Assembly: GCF_000350225.1 (NCBI RefSeq)
Contig: NW_005179076.1
Location: 34,960 to 98,959, forward strand
Direction: 5' to 3'
Length of the DNA: 64,000 nt
DNA from: Chondrus crispus
Taxonomy: Eukaryota; Rhodophyta; Florideophyceae; Gigartinales; Gigartinaceae
Shown here: positions 40,276 through 51,611 of the stretch, piece by piece
Layout of the letters: every line of letters starts with the position of its first letter
How positions within the stretch are numbered: the stretch's first letter is position 1
Made by a program: the position numbers and the translations under genes
The notes under the pieces: generated by a model
The model's database searches: none
Seen by the model: the letters and a program-made list of their open reading frames with translations, nothing else
Told to the model about the DNA's origin: nothing

Positions 40276-41883
40276 TCTACAACTACTAAAATCGTTGTCT
40301 GTGTGTCTGTCTGTATGTCCTTGCGCTCCCGCGTTGCCATTGGCGCTACCGTGACAAGTGGCGGTGACAAGTGGCGACAAGTGTAACATTTTAAATTAAA
40401 ATTACTGTGCGGACTGCGGGGCGGGGCCCCACTACAGTACAGGCTGACAAGTGGCGACAAGTTAAATTTTAAAACTAAAATAACTGTGCGGACTGCCGAG
40501 CGCGGCCGCGCTACAGTACACTACAAATTTTAGCCCGGATCCGTTTAAACCGCGCCACGCGGATCTACATTGTGGGCGGAACTGGGGCGGGCACTGCGAG
40601 CACGTGACGGCGGTGTGGTAGATGGACGCGTACGACAGGGGGCGGACGCGTGAGACACGGGGCTGCCCGAAATACTGGAGGCTCGTGGCGACGTGAGCGG
40701 GACGGTGGTGCGCGGGGGGCTGTGCGTGGGGGGCCGGAATTCTTCAAGGCGGAGTTGCGCAGCGCGTGATGCTCCAACTTTGGGGGGCGGATGTGGATGC
40801 GCGGCGACGAGGAAGTGCGGGCCGGGGCGGCGACGGGCGGCGATAGGGACGGTGGGCTGCAAGATGATGATGGGCGGAGGGCGGTTTTGGGTGTGCGGCG
40901 ATGACGTGGAGGAGATGTGGGCTGGGGCAGCGATGGGGACGGTGGGGGAGGGTAGGTGGGGGCGCCTAATTGGGGCGGCCTGCATCCNNNNNNNNNNNNN
41001 NNNNNNNNNNNNNNNNNNNNNNNNNNNNNNNNNNNNNNNNNNNNNNNNNNNNNNNNNNNNNNNNNNNNNNNNNNNNNNNNNNNNNNNNNNNNNNNNNNNN
41101 NNNNNNNNNNNNNNNNNNNNNNNNNNNNNNNNNNNNNNNNNNNNNNNNNNNNNNNNNNNNNNNNNNNNNNNNNNNNNNNNNNNNNNNNNNNNNNNNNNNN
41201 NNNNNNNNNNNNNNNNNNNNNNNNNNNNNNNNNNNNNNNNNNNNNNNNNNNNNNNNNNNNNNNNNNNNNNNNNNNNNNNNNNNNNNNNNNNNNNNNNNNN
41301 NNNNNNNNNNNNNNNNNNNNNNNNNNNNNNNNNNNNNNNNNNNNNNNNNNNNNNNNNNNNNNNNNNNNNNNNNNNNNNNNNNNNNNNNNNNNNNNNNNNN
41401 NNNNNNNNNNNNNNNNNNNNNNNNNNNNNNNNNNNNNNNNNNNNNNNNNNNNNNNNNNNNNNNNNNNNNNNNNNNNNNNNNNNNNNNNNNNNNNNNNNNN
41501 NNNNNNNNNNNNNNNNNNNNNNNNNNNNNNNNNNNNNNNNNNNNNNNNNNNNNNNNNNNNNNNNNNNNNNNNNNNNNNNNNNNNNNNNNNNNNNNNNNNN
41601 NNNNNNNNNNNNNNNNNNNNNNNNNNNNNNNNNNNNNNNNNNNNNNNNNNNNNNNNNNNNNNNNNNNNNNNNNNNNNNNNNNNNNNNNNNNNNNNNNNNN
41701 NNNNNNNNNNNNNNNNNNNNNNNNNNNNNNNNNNNNNNNNNNNNNNNNNNNNNNNNNNNNNNNNNNNNNNNNNNNNNNAGAGGGAGGAGGAGCCGCCGGG
41801 CCGGGAACCACCGCCTGTGCCGAACGAGGAGCGGAGGAGGAAGGGACTTGGCTTGGCGCGCGAGGCGCGCATGGAGCCCACTT
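40276..41883. mobile_element. GC-rich repeat unit B with assembly gap
   Basis: This starts with CTACTAAAATCGTTGTCTGTGT and the TGCGCTCCCGC / CCATTGGCGC words of unit A, and ends with the same hairpin (GGCGCGCGAGGCGCGC, then GGAGCCCACTT). It follows unit A head-to-tail. A roughly 80-bp internal duplication lies at 40366-40521 (TGACAAGTGGCG to CTACAGTACA, twice). The copia element begins five bases after its end. Confidence 0.35.
40988..41778. other. Assembly gap (791 Ns)
   Basis: Unknown bases. Frames running through the gap are meaningless. Confidence 1.
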
Positions 41884-41888
41884 GTAGT

Positions 41889-42205
41889 TGTTGGAGGGGA
41901 CAGTCTGCCGACGGCGGGAAGCCCCGAAAAACATCTAAATTTAATGTGGCTGTACTGTGGTCGCCGCTGGTGCGGCGGCGAATAAATAGAGGGCTCAAGT
42001 CCGGGGTCCATCTGATTCCCCGGGGGTATCCGCTACTCATTCTCCTCTTGCCGGCCAATCCTCTCGAGGACCATCTCGTGACGATCTTTCCACGTCGGCG
42101 AAATCCCCAACGTTCGCCTCCCTCTTCCCCTGTTATCCTCCGCCGCTACGCGCGACCGCATTCCAGCAGTGCTACTAACATCCTTGTGCACTCCCGTCTA
42201 CCATA
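41889..42205 (+). repeat. 5' LTR of the Ty1/copia-type element
   Basis: 317 bp starting TGTTGGAGGGG. It contains AATAAATA, a TATA-like or polyadenylation-like word, at about 41980. Confidence 0.9.
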
Positions 42206-42208
42206 GTT

Positions 42209-45200
42209 ATGGGCCCAGGAGGAAAGTCAGGAAAATTATCCGGATTCTTCGATCCACCTGTCTTCTCACCGGATGGGGACCTAGAGTCATGGCGCAAGAG
42301 AGTTGGTCAATGGGCGGACTCTCTCAAAGTGGCGCATGACGAAGGCACAGATAGGACCTTCAAAACTATCTTCAAGCTCTTGGGGCGAACACTCTACGAT
42401 CGCGGTCTTCCCGATGCGCAAAAGGACATCGTTGATGAAGCTCAATCGAAAGGGCGAGTGGACTACTTGCAGATGGAAGATCTAGTTGAAGCAGCTTTAC
42501 AAATTGTCAAACTTGTGGCTGTAGATACTCCCATCTCAATGGACATCCTCCTTATATCCTCATACCAAAAAGTGACATCCTGTAGGAGACGTCGAAGTGA
42601 AAAGCTCTCCACCTTCGTATTAAGATTTCGAGGCCTCGCTGCGAAGCATCTTTTACACTCCAATGCATCCTCCTCGTCCCAAATAGGGGACGTTTTAGCC
42701 ATAACTTGGCCCCAATAATGCCAATCTGGAGGAAGGAACACTGACAAACGCAAAGCTCCAGCTATTTTCGCACGCCGAAGCACGTGCCAAGGAGAAGAAA
42801 AAAGATGCTGCTTCTATCGAGTCAGTTCCTAATGAAGTTCTGTTGGAACTTCAAAAGCTGAACGACCAGCTTCATAGTCTTGATGCTCCAATTCGTGAAT
42901 CCGACATGTCCTTTGCAGACTTTAAGAAAGCACTCATGGACTACCGCTCGAAGAACGTCAGCATTTGACGCCAACTGAACAAGGTCGTGAAGCAGATGAA
43001 GGTCAACACCCAAGCTGCTTCGGTCAGAACAAGTGTTGCCGATCGTTTCTTGTCTCAGAAGTAGTCTTGCCGTCTGCATTTAGACGATGCGGTTATCGTC
43101 CTCCGTAATTTGACCCAAACGTCGACTATGGACTCCCCCCAGTTTTCAATGAAGGATGTTCAGGCCATGGTTGACAGAAAGGTCAGATCCTTCCTTACCT
43201 CGCAGTCCAATACCCCTACGGCACCAGTGTTGTCTCGTTTGGGTGGCATCAACCCGTTAAGGACATCAGGAGGCCCTCCCTATCAACGCGGATCCAAGAA
43301 AGGAAACGGGAGCTCTCTTCACAACAGACAGAAGAGGTCTTGGGATGGAGCTCAAGGCAACAGCGCTACTTGTTACGACTGCAGTGAGACCGGTCACTAT
43401 CGTGGCGACGAAATTTGTAGAGAGCCAAGTGCCTTCACTCGAAAGAAGAAGCTTCGCCAGTCGGAGAAAACCGCCGACCGCCCTCCTACTGGATCAAACG
43501 TACCAGGTTTTTTTCGGAAAGGCTCCGGGATGGGTCAAGGCAGATCAGCGTAATTTCGCAACCCGGAGCCCCCTCAGATGTACAACCTGCCTTCATGGAC
43601 CCTAATCCCATTATTGATCCGGGATGTCCACGAAGCGTAGGTGGCATCACTTCAGTTGCAGCACTCTGCACGGCACTGGATATGCCATTGCATCTCCGAC
43701 CGCTCGACTGTGAGCCTTTTCTTCATGGTTACGGCGAGAACTGTAGCGACGCTCAACTCACCATAGGAGTCTGGGATCTACCCCTCATCGATTTGTCCGG
43801 CATCCATGTCCGAGTTCCATTTTATGTGACAAAAGGAAATGGAATGCTGCTCGTAGGAAATGAAATCCTCCATCAGTCATATCAACTCGGACCCAAGAAC
43901 CTCCTAGTTATTCCCGCAAATGTCCGAGGCCTGTCAGCGAAGGAACTGTGCTTTCAAACATACATTGAGCCCACTTCTTCGTCCGATCGGGATGCTGTCA
44001 GGACGTATCTCTTGGTTGTCCCTTCGAAAACTTCATCCTTTCGAACTTTCTTGACGTCTGTGTCTTCCTTCATATCATCAACTGAGAGCAGAACAGACCA
44101 CATGAAGAAACGATTTACCTATGGCAAAATCGGGGGCAGATTTGCCTCCAAGCTTCATGGGTACTCGCATTTATCTTTCGAAGATATGAAGACGCTTTGC
44201 CAGCGTGTTGACGTATTGACACCAGTGCTTGAACAAGCGCTTCGGAAAGCAGCTAGCCGCTGCTCAAGTTGTAAGCAAACTGAAAGACCGGCAAACTGCA
44301 GGAAAATATCATTTTCAAGGATATTGGGATCGTTCAACAAACACGTCCAGCTCGACTTCTTCTTCGCGAAAGAGTTTGACAATATCCCAATCCTTCACAT
44401 CGTCGATGTTCATACTGACCTCTCCGCCGCTCACCTCATGCCGTCCAGGGAAATGACCCTTTCTGCACGCGCTTTGGAAGTTAATTGGATCAATCTCCAT
44501 GGCTCCCCGCAGTCGTGTCGGCAGACTCTGAGTTCTTTAACTCGAGGTTCGCGGAAGCCTTAAGGTACTTCGACATTCAATTCCAACCAAGACCGGCCTG
44601 CCGTCACAATAAGCTGGGGGTCGTTGAACGCAAGAACTCTGTCGTTCGCACACTTATCCAGCGGCTCCTCAAGGACGCTGACTACTTCGATCCAAGTCGA
44701 GATAAGAAGCCGGAGCAAGAGGATATCCTCTCACGAGCAGTTTATCTCAGCAACATCCTGTACGGAAGTCGGTCGATGAGCAGCTTTGAGCTCGCCCGCG
44801 GTTACACCCCCGCCCTTGTCAGTCTTCCTCAAGCCAAGGTTCCATCCAAACTCCTTCTCGCCTACAATGAGCAGATGGCCAGGAGAGCTCTCAGCCTGTT
44901 CCAAAAGTCACGCGTGCCTGTTACACTAACGGCTGAAGATCTGACGAAGAATGAAGCAGTCTATTTCTGTAAACGCAGCGCGAAATTTGGTCTCTGGGAA
45001 AGCGCGTACATTCCAGACTGCCATCCTCACTTCGCAGTTCTTTCCAGAGAGCAAGATCATGCCGGAAAGCCCATCCGGGCCGCCTATGAAGATATACGGA
45101 AGGCCCCGAGCTCCCCTCTTCTTCAAGAGCTCGACCGCATTGACTTCATCTTCCCCAGGTCATATTCCGTGGTTGACGAGGATTATGAGGATAGTGAAAT

Positions 45201-47254
45201 ACCTATCACTGCTGATCTACCGGAAATATATCCAGAACTTGCGAATAATGCCTCGAATAGCACCCCTCCATTGACAACACGGAAGCCCTGTCAATCGCAG
45301 TTGCTTCCGGACATTCCCGCTCCAGGAGCAGGCAATGACCATCTGGATATTGACAAGGAATGGTCTAACTGGGTCGCACACTCGCCTTCCCCACGGGATC
45401 TTCAGTTAAAAAGCCCCATCGCAATAACAAACCGCTCCAGGACGTCAGTCTGTACGCAGTAGAGCGCTGCAATGCATTGTTTGGTACAGAATATCCAACA
45501 TCCAAGGAAAACTCTCAAGTCAACATTACTCGCACACATGAACCGCCAGAACCGGAAAAGACATTGGTGATACTGCGCTAGTGTCTCCACCTCATCTTCC
45601 TCATTCCTTGCAATCGTCGGAGCAAGTGGTGCTCCATGACATGAAGCGAGTTATCGGAGACGGTCCAGTCTCCGAGTTCAAGCTCCAGTTCGCGCCTCGG
45701 TGGATCATAGACAAAGCTATTGCTGACGAAAACAGTAACTACCATGACGCAGGAGCGTACAAGGAGTTACATTTTAGAGAAATTCCAAAAGGTGCAAACG
45801 TGATCACCTCGCATCACTTCTTCCAGATTAAGAACCATGCAGAGGAAGAACGGCTCCGTCTGAAATGCCGCTTGGTTCCTCATGGAAACCGAGACAGAGA
45901 GAAAGACTCTGTGCGAAAAGACTCCGCAACAGCCCAATTTCCGATCATACGCCTGCTTCTCTCCTTGGCAACCATTCTGTCCCTATCGGTCGCCTCCATC
46001 GACATAAAGGGTGCTTACCTCCAGGCAGGAAATCTCCCTCGCGATATATACGTTCGTCCACCTTCAGGCTGGGCATCATCTCCACAAATGCTATGGAACC
46101 TTCTCAAGCCCGCTTACGGCATAGTGGAGTCTGGACGACTATGGCAACTAGTTGCCGAGGACTGGCTCTCCAGTAATGGGTTCCTCCCAATACCTGGTCT
46201 CCTGCAGCTATTTGTCCGTTACTCCAATAGAGAAATTATCGAGGTATTGGTGGCCAAAGTCGTCGATGACTTCCTTATCGCCGGCTGTGCACGCCATATG
46301 CAGCAGTTTCATGACTCGATCTCTCAACGATTTGTCGTCGGGAGTTTCGTGATGAACAAAGACTTAGTCTTCAACAGGCTTCACATTCACAAATGCGGAG
46401 ATGGGTCGCTCGTCCTTGGCATGCAGGAATATGTTGACAGTATCAATCCCCTGCCATTTACACGGGAACGCAGGCGGCAGAGCTCACACAGAGCTACTCT
46501 CGAAGAGCTTACCGCTTATCAAGGTTTAGCTGGTAGCTTAAACTTCCTAGGTCATGGAATCCTTCCGCAAGCTGCCTTCGCAGCAAGCTATCTTCTACAG
46601 GCCGTCGGACGTCTCAAAGTTTCCAACCCGATCGTCACCAACCAGCTACTATCCGAACTGAAAACACTTGCGCCAACTCTGACCTTCAGAAGCCCCAAAT
46701 CTCTCGAACAACCTTGCTATTTGGCCTTCTCTGATGCCAGTCAAGGTACATCTTCATATGGGCAGACAGGATACATCTCAGGGATTTTCCTGCCCGCAGG
46801 GGGTGCGAATGTATTTCATACTCTAGACTGGCTCAGCTGCAAGGAAAAGCGTGTCGCATTTTTATCAATAGGCGCAGAGATCCGGGCTGCAGCATCTTCG
46901 GCAGATCGAGGATCACTCATGGCTCAGAGCATAAGCATTCTCAATGGTGCTACGAAATGCCTGCCATTTGTCTTAACAGTGGATTCCCTAGGGCTCTACT
47001 CAACCATCACCACATTACACGAAGATGCCGATTATCGCCTTCGTCCAACGGTGGCGAGGTTGAGAGACTCATTTGAAAATGAAGAAATCGCCGTCATGCA
47101 GTGGATTGATGGACAGCAGAATCCAGCAGACGCATTAACTAAGCGAAACGTCGTCATGTTTCGTCTCTTGAACACGTTGATGAGGGGTGGAGTTGTACAC
47201 GAAGAGCTGTTACGCAACGCCCGACGTATGTCGAAGGACAATCCATCTACTTGA
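42209..47254 (+). CDS. gag-pol of the Ty1/copia-type element (fossil)
   Basis: The gag begins only three bases after the 5' LTR. It includes a CCHC-like knuckle (CYDCSETGHYRGDEIC), protease, integrase (the GLVERKN-type segment reads GVVERKNSVVRTL), RT (SIDIKGAYLQ, AYGIVESGRLW, VVDDF) and RNase H (AFSDASQ). The order integrase before RT places it in Ty1/copia. Several frames are used and about four breaks are apparent. Confidence 0.85.
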
Positions 47255-47265
47255 GAAGTGGATAT

Positions 47266-48501
47266 TTATTCTTCGTCTTCACACTCAATAGCCCTCTTCT
47301 TCCTTCTACATACAGCCTTTCGTACAACACGTTCCACTTCCCTTTTCTTCTCTTCGCCACGCTTCGGTCTGGACTTGCGGCGGTTGTTTTTCCCTTTGCC
47401 GGATTTCTGGACTTCCAATCTCCTTACCTCGGCAACTTCGTCGAGATGGTTCCCGTCTCCAACACAGGCAGCCAGAACTCCAGGTTGAAGCCTCAAGACG
47501 AGCTTCTCTACGCAGTCTAGGACAATAGACCGGTTAGCGTCTACTGCCACAACATGATCAACCCCCGCACCTTCAATATCCAAACCTTTCAGCCGAACAA
47601 GGAAGATTCCTTCTCTGCTCTCTTCCAACCATTTATCAGTGCTTTTCAGCATCGAATGTTGAACCTTACAAAGTCTGAATCTCCCCATGTTCCTTTCAAG
47701 CCACTTCTGTGCTTCTCCGAGACTACGCACCACAATCTTGCCTCTCAGCAAAACTGCTTCAGCTGAATCGTCCTGGCCTGCGGCGTGAAGGGCATTGCCG
47801 ATCGAAGCCCTGACGCATTCTCCGCTCCTCGAATGGGAAAAGACTGGAACCCCCGACATTCGATACTGTATGGTTGCTGTAGAAGAAGTCCGCATCCGGG
47901 GACCACCAAGGCAAACAAACGCATCTGGATTCTCTCTACAGAAAGTGTCAAGCAATAAAATGTACTCGAGCCTTTTCTCCTTGCTAAACACCAACGAGAA
48001 AGACGGAGTATGCGATCCAGATGGGGCTTCCTCGATGTCGCTGTATATCGGGCTGCCCAGTTCTCCTCCCAAGAAAACGTCTTGTGCCTCCAACGTCCAA
48101 AAATCCATATGCCAGAACGTCCTCCTCCCCCCAGAAGGTCTATGAAAGGCATACAACTTATCGCGTTGGATTCCTTCCCGGTTTCCCGAACTCCAGAAAA
48201 GCCTCTTGACATCCCATCTCCGGTCTCTGTGCTCCGTCTTCCCACTGGCCAGCAGTCCCCAACGTCCCAGCAAACCGGCAGCGAACTCATGGTCTACATG
48301 AGAACGCAGCCACTGGACAAGATCTGGAATCCCGCTCGGACTCACCGACAGAGCCAACTCGAACATCTGCACGCTCATGTGCGTGTCCTCCACTCCGTAG
48401 CGCACGCGAACCTCCGTCGACTTCCACTTTGTGCTCATGAACATGACAGCATCGGCTTCGACCCTCCTCCGCGAACCCAGCATGCGAACGACGAGCTTCA
48501 T
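47266..48501 (-). CDS. Antisense accessory ORF of the copia element: Cys/His/Asp domain protein
   Basis: This 411-residue frame is convergent with pol, with 11 bases between the two stops. It has no H3-like N-terminus. The C-terminal half matches the accessory protein at 30117-31550: YILLLDTFCRENP parallels AILAIDNWCSQN; GECVRASIGNALHAAG (Cys ~229) parallels LCLLSAVCNAISLVAG; GIFLVRL...DHVVAVDA (His ~316) parallels GVYVLRL...QHAICLDA; LDC (Asp ~328) parallels YDC. It ends in a long basic tail (KGKNNRRKSRPKRGEEKKR). The order Cys, His, Asp and the NA helix after the Cys recall papain-like and deubiquitinase folds. Activity is inferred. Confidence 0.8.
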   Translation of the reverse strand: MKLVVRMLGSRRRVEADAVMFMSTKWKSTEVRVRYGVEDTHMSVQMFELALSVSPSGIPDLVQWLRSHVDHEFAAGLLGRWGLLASGKTEHRDRRWDVKRLFWSSGNREGIQRDKLYAFHRPSGGRRTFWHMDFWTLEAQDVFLGGELGSPIYSDIEEAPSGSHTPSFSLVFSKEKRLEYILLLDTFCRENPDAFVCLGGPRMRTSSTATIQYRMSGVPVFSHSRSGECVRASIGNALHAAGQDDSAEAVLLRGKIVVRSLGEAQKWLERNMGRFRLCKVQHSMLKSTDKWLEESREGIFLVRLKGLDIEGAGVDHVVAVDANRSIVLDCVEKLVLRLQPGVLAACVGDGNHLDEVAEVRRLEVQKSGKGKNNRRKSRPKRGEEKKREVERVVRKAVCRRKKRAIECEDEE

Positions 48502-48867
48502 CGCTGACCCGAATGTGCCGCCCGATTCCGGGCCTTCCGGCGCTCTGTAGGTTCAAGGGCGACACGGGGATCTGCAATGATGCTCGTGCACGCTGAAGGG
48601 TTGTCAAGCGAGGGATGGAATTAGATGAAGGATATAAGAGAGTTTGTGGAAAATGGGCAATGAGGTGGATAATTTGGATAGAACGGGATGTGGAGGCATA
48701 GGACGAGGTTTCAGCACCAATGGGATATACGAAACCCCGCGCTGAGCTCGAAGTTAGATGCGAAAGTCGTCGGCATCGACATTAGGTACGCCCGCCGCCG
48801 TCGGCGCGGCGGAAGTCAGCGTGGCGGCAGCGAAAGTCACAGTTGTTTCTTGGGCCAACAGGGGGTG

Positions 48868-49184
48868 TGTTGGAGGGGACAGTCTGCCGACGGCGGGTAG
48901 CCCCGAAAAACATTTAAATTTAATGTGGCTGTACTGTGGTCGCCGCTGGTGCGGCGGCGAATAAATAGAGGGCTCAAGTCCGGGGTCCATCTGATTCCCC
49001 GGGGGTATCCGCTACCCATTCTCCTCTCGCCGACCAATCCTCTCGAGGACCATCTCGTGACGATCTTTCCCCGTCGGCGAAATCCCCAACGTTCGCCTCC
49101 CTCTTCCCCTGTTATCCTCCGCCGCTACGCGCGACCGCATTCCAGCAGTGCTACTAACATCCTTGTGCACTCCCGCCTACCATA
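48868..49184 (+). repeat. 3' LTR of the Ty1/copia-type element
   Basis: 317 bp, partner of 41889-42205, with a short purine run (ACAGGGGGTG) just before it. Confidence 0.9.
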
Positions 49185-49231
49185 GTAGTGATTCTAAAAG
49201 CGACGACGTTGCTTACATGAGCGGGCCGGTC

Positions 49232-49708
49232 TTAACAGAGCACGTTGAATCGCAGGCTGGATGATCTCATCGTACTGCTTACTGTGCCACTCCCTGTCCA
49301 GACCCAATCGTAACACAATGTACACGTGTAATATACGTTTAGTACACGTGTACATACAGTGCAGGCCCCAATCAAAGGTTGCCCACATAAATAAGCGAAA
49401 AAACCGCTTTGGGTGCTTTCGGCTTCGCCACTCGCAATCATGGCCAAGCAGTCAAAATGAGATGCACTACAGTATTGTGAAGTGGGGCCGGGCCATACCA
49501 CTCCAGATGCTGCATTGGCATTAATATTTTCCAAATATTCTTCGATTTGCGTCATGATACGTGTCCACTTTTCGCCCATGATGACGTGCATGTTGTACAG
49601 CACAGTCTGGCCTTCGAGGGCGGCCAAATGCCTTCCACAGACTGTTGTCTGACATTTTGCACTTGGACTGTAGAAAGCGGTTTCCAGAAGCTTCGAGAGC
49701 CCTGCCAA
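49232..49708 (-). CDS. Hypothetical protein, 158 aa (uncertain)
   Basis: The first 75 residues (e.g. KLLETAFYSPSAKCQTTVCGRHLAALEG) look protein-like. The rest is Cys-rich and irregular. No family was recognised. It is divergent from the HERP-like gene. The DNA near 49319-49352 holds two ACACGTGT palindromes inside the frame, which argues against strong coding constraint there. It may be an exon or remnant. Confidence 0.3.
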   Translation of the reverse strand: MAGLSKLLETAFYSPSAKCQTTVCGRHLAALEGQTVLYNMHVIMGEKWTRIMTQIEEYLENINANAASGVVWPGPTSQYCSASHFDCLAMIASGEAESTQSGFFAYLCGQPLIGACTVCTRVLNVYYTCTLCYDWVWTGSGTVSSTMRSSSLRFNVLC

Positions 49709-50009
49709 GAAAGCTTCGTATGTTCTAACCGCTGCCTTCCCAAACCTGACTACGATTTGGATTGTGGCCTACACCCAACTCGTTCTCTCGCCGACTTCCC
49801 TCTCCTGTACCCAATCTACAGTTCGCTAGCCAGTGCGGCTCAGTCCTACAAGCCGCGTCTGTTTCGACGGAACATCGCAAGCCTGCTCACTTTGGCACAG
49901 CTTCGACTCTTATAGGCTATTCAATTTCCCGTCGCTGTACCGCTCACTTCTTTCACAAGTAATCTCGTTATACGTTTTAGCTCACTACCCGCACCGCAGA
50001 GTCGCAAAA

Positions 50010-51611
50010 ATGTCAAGTCCCTCTAACCCACCTGTGGATGCGTCGTCACCGGAAGGCACGGAAAGCGCGGAAAGCCCAATGTTCAATATTCTCGTTAAGA
50101 ACCCTACTGATAGACCAGGCTCAATGCCATTTACGCTGGATGTCAATGTCAAAGCCACAGTGCGCAATTTGAAAGAGCTTCTTACATCTTCCTACCCTGG
50201 TTCTCCGTCAGTGACCTCGCAACGCCTCATCTACGCTGGAAAGCTTCTGAAAGACAGCCACTCTTTGGAAACTATATTAACCTCTACTGATCGTCCGGCG
50301 CAACACATCATACACCTCGTGGTGTCTAGTCGCCATCGCGCCGCTGCTGCTACTTCTCGTGCATCCACCTCAAGAACCTCTACTTTGGCCGGTTCAAGTG
50401 CCGTGCCCTACCAGTCGAGTGCGCCCTCCTCATCGCCGGTGCCTCCCTCATACCCTCACCCGAATACTGCACCCCCGCAGAACTACAACAATATGTTTCA
50501 TCCATATGTTGCTTTCCAACAATACCCCCCGGGAGTAGAAGGGCAGAGATACCCTTATCCGCCTGTGCCTGGCGTACCACCACCCGATCCGAGTATGTAT
50601 CCATTGCCTTACCCGCCACCGCAGTTCCCATATCCTCCTCCACCGTCAGATGTTCCTGGCAACGTTCAGGCACATCGAAATGCGCCCCAAGGACCGCTGC
50701 CGTTCGCTCCAATGGACCAAGCATCATATGCTGCGCATCTGCAGGCAATGGAAAGAATTATTGGGGACGGTCTTGCAGCTCAGTACACGGGTGCTCAGGA
50801 AGCAGCAGCAGCGGCAGCAGCTCGGGGAGTGAGAGAGGGGGCTGATGCGCGTGTGGCGGCTCAAGCAGCAGCGGCAGCTGTGATGCATGCTCAAGCCCAT
50901 ATCCAGGCATGGACAGACCTCAATGCCGGACTCCGAAACAACGCGGCTCCTGCACCACCTCAAAATCGCCCTCAAGGGCCAGATGCCGGGCTTGGGTTTC
51001 AGTTTGGAATAGGAAACGGGGCGGAGGAAGGAATGCATCAAAATCTTAACCCTCAAGAGAATCATGGTATTGAACATGACGGAGCCCGTGTTCGCCGATA
51101 TGTCTTCCATTTCGAGGTTAATTGGACCCTAATATTGAAACTCATATTTGTCGTCTATCTTCTTGGCCAAGAGGGAACTCCTCGTCGCGTATACATTCTG
51201 CTGTCGCTTGCTCTTGTGATATACCTTTGGCAAACGAATCGACTTGGGTTTCTCGGTCGAATAGCGGGGATAGCGTTACCGAATCCAGTTCAACTTTTTG
51301 AAGCATTCTTTCCAAGAGTTCAAGGACCTAACGAAGAAGGAACGCAAGCCTCCCAAAGCGACCAGGACCCGAACGCGCAGAGTCCGAGGGGGTCTAGTCG
51401 ATTCGGAAGGGGAGCAGTCGTTTTGTGCTTCATCTATTCGTTCTTTTACGGGTTCGTGGGGTCTTTACTACCTGCATGGCGACCTCCAGCTTTACCACGT
51501 GTGGAAGAGCTACTGCACCCTGCAGAGAACGAGAACGACAACAATCACGGTTTACAAGATGGTCCTAGAGAAGTAGATGATCGGCGCGATGTCCAAGCGG
51601 GTGCTGAGTAG
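50010..51611 (+). CDS. HERP-like ER membrane protein with ubiquitin-like domain
   Basis: The 533-residue product starts at an ATG in AAAAATGTC context. Residues ~17-105 form a ubiquitin-like domain (FNILVKN, LDVNVKATVRNLKELL, SQRLIYAGKLLKD). A Pro/Tyr-rich, then Ala-rich stretch follows (YPPGVEGQRYPYPP; EAAAAAAARG). Two hydrophobic segments (LILKLIFVVYLLG, RVYILLSLALVIYLW) near residues 375-415, and a third weaker one near 480 (VLCFIYSFFYGFVGSLLPAW), match the membrane hairpin and SLxPxW-type tail of HERPUD/HERP proteins. HERP brings ubiquitin ligases of ER-associated degradation together and is induced by ER stress in animals. Intronless here. Confidence 0.75.
   Translation: MSSPSNPPVDASSPEGTESAESPMFNILVKNPTDRPGSMPFTLDVNVKATVRNLKELLTSSYPGSPSVTSQRLIYAGKLLKDSHSLETILTSTDRPAQHIIHLVVSSRHRAAAATSRASTSRTSTLAGSSAVPYQSSAPSSSPVPPSYPHPNTAPPQNYNNMFHPYVAFQQYPPGVEGQRYPYPPVPGVPPPDPSMYPLPYPPPQFPYPPPPSDVPGNVQAHRNAPQGPLPFAPMDQASYAAHLQAMERIIGDGLAAQYTGAQEAAAAAAARGVREGADARVAAQAAAAAVMHAQAHIQAWTDLNAGLRNNAAPAPPQNRPQGPDAGLGFQFGIGNGAEEGMHQNLNPQENHGIEHDGARVRRYVFHFEVNWTLILKLIFVVYLLGQEGTPRRVYILLSLALVIYLWQTNRLGFLGRIAGIALPNPVQLFEAFFPRVQGPNEEGTQASQSDQDPNAQSPRGSSRFGRGAVVLCFIYSFFYGFVGSLLPAWRPPALPRVEELLHPAENENDNNHGLQDGPREVDDRRDVQAGAE

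Larger units (their letters stand above)
41889..49184 (+). mobile_element. Ty1/copia-type LTR retrotransposon with antisense accessory gene
   Basis: This element of about 7,296 bp is transcribed on the plus strand: LTR, gag with a zinc knuckle, pol in protease-integrase-RT-RNase H order (Ty1/copia order), an antisense accessory frame, and the second LTR. GTAGT stands before the first LTR (41884-41888) and after the second (49185-49189), consistent with a 5-bp target duplication. The exact LTR end is uncertain by two bases. The LTRs differ at about seven positions in 317 (about 2%), as in the Ty3-type element. The gag-pol part has about four breaks; the accessory frame is open. Confidence 0.9.

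Noticed and set aside
38281-40460. Several long overlapping open frames on both strands
   Set aside because: They result from extreme GC content and purine skew. The products are Arg/Gly- or Pro/Leu-rich without domains, and they overlap each other.
40545-42206. Frames of 300-500 codons through the N gap
   Set aside because: Most codons are unknown bases. Openness there means nothing.
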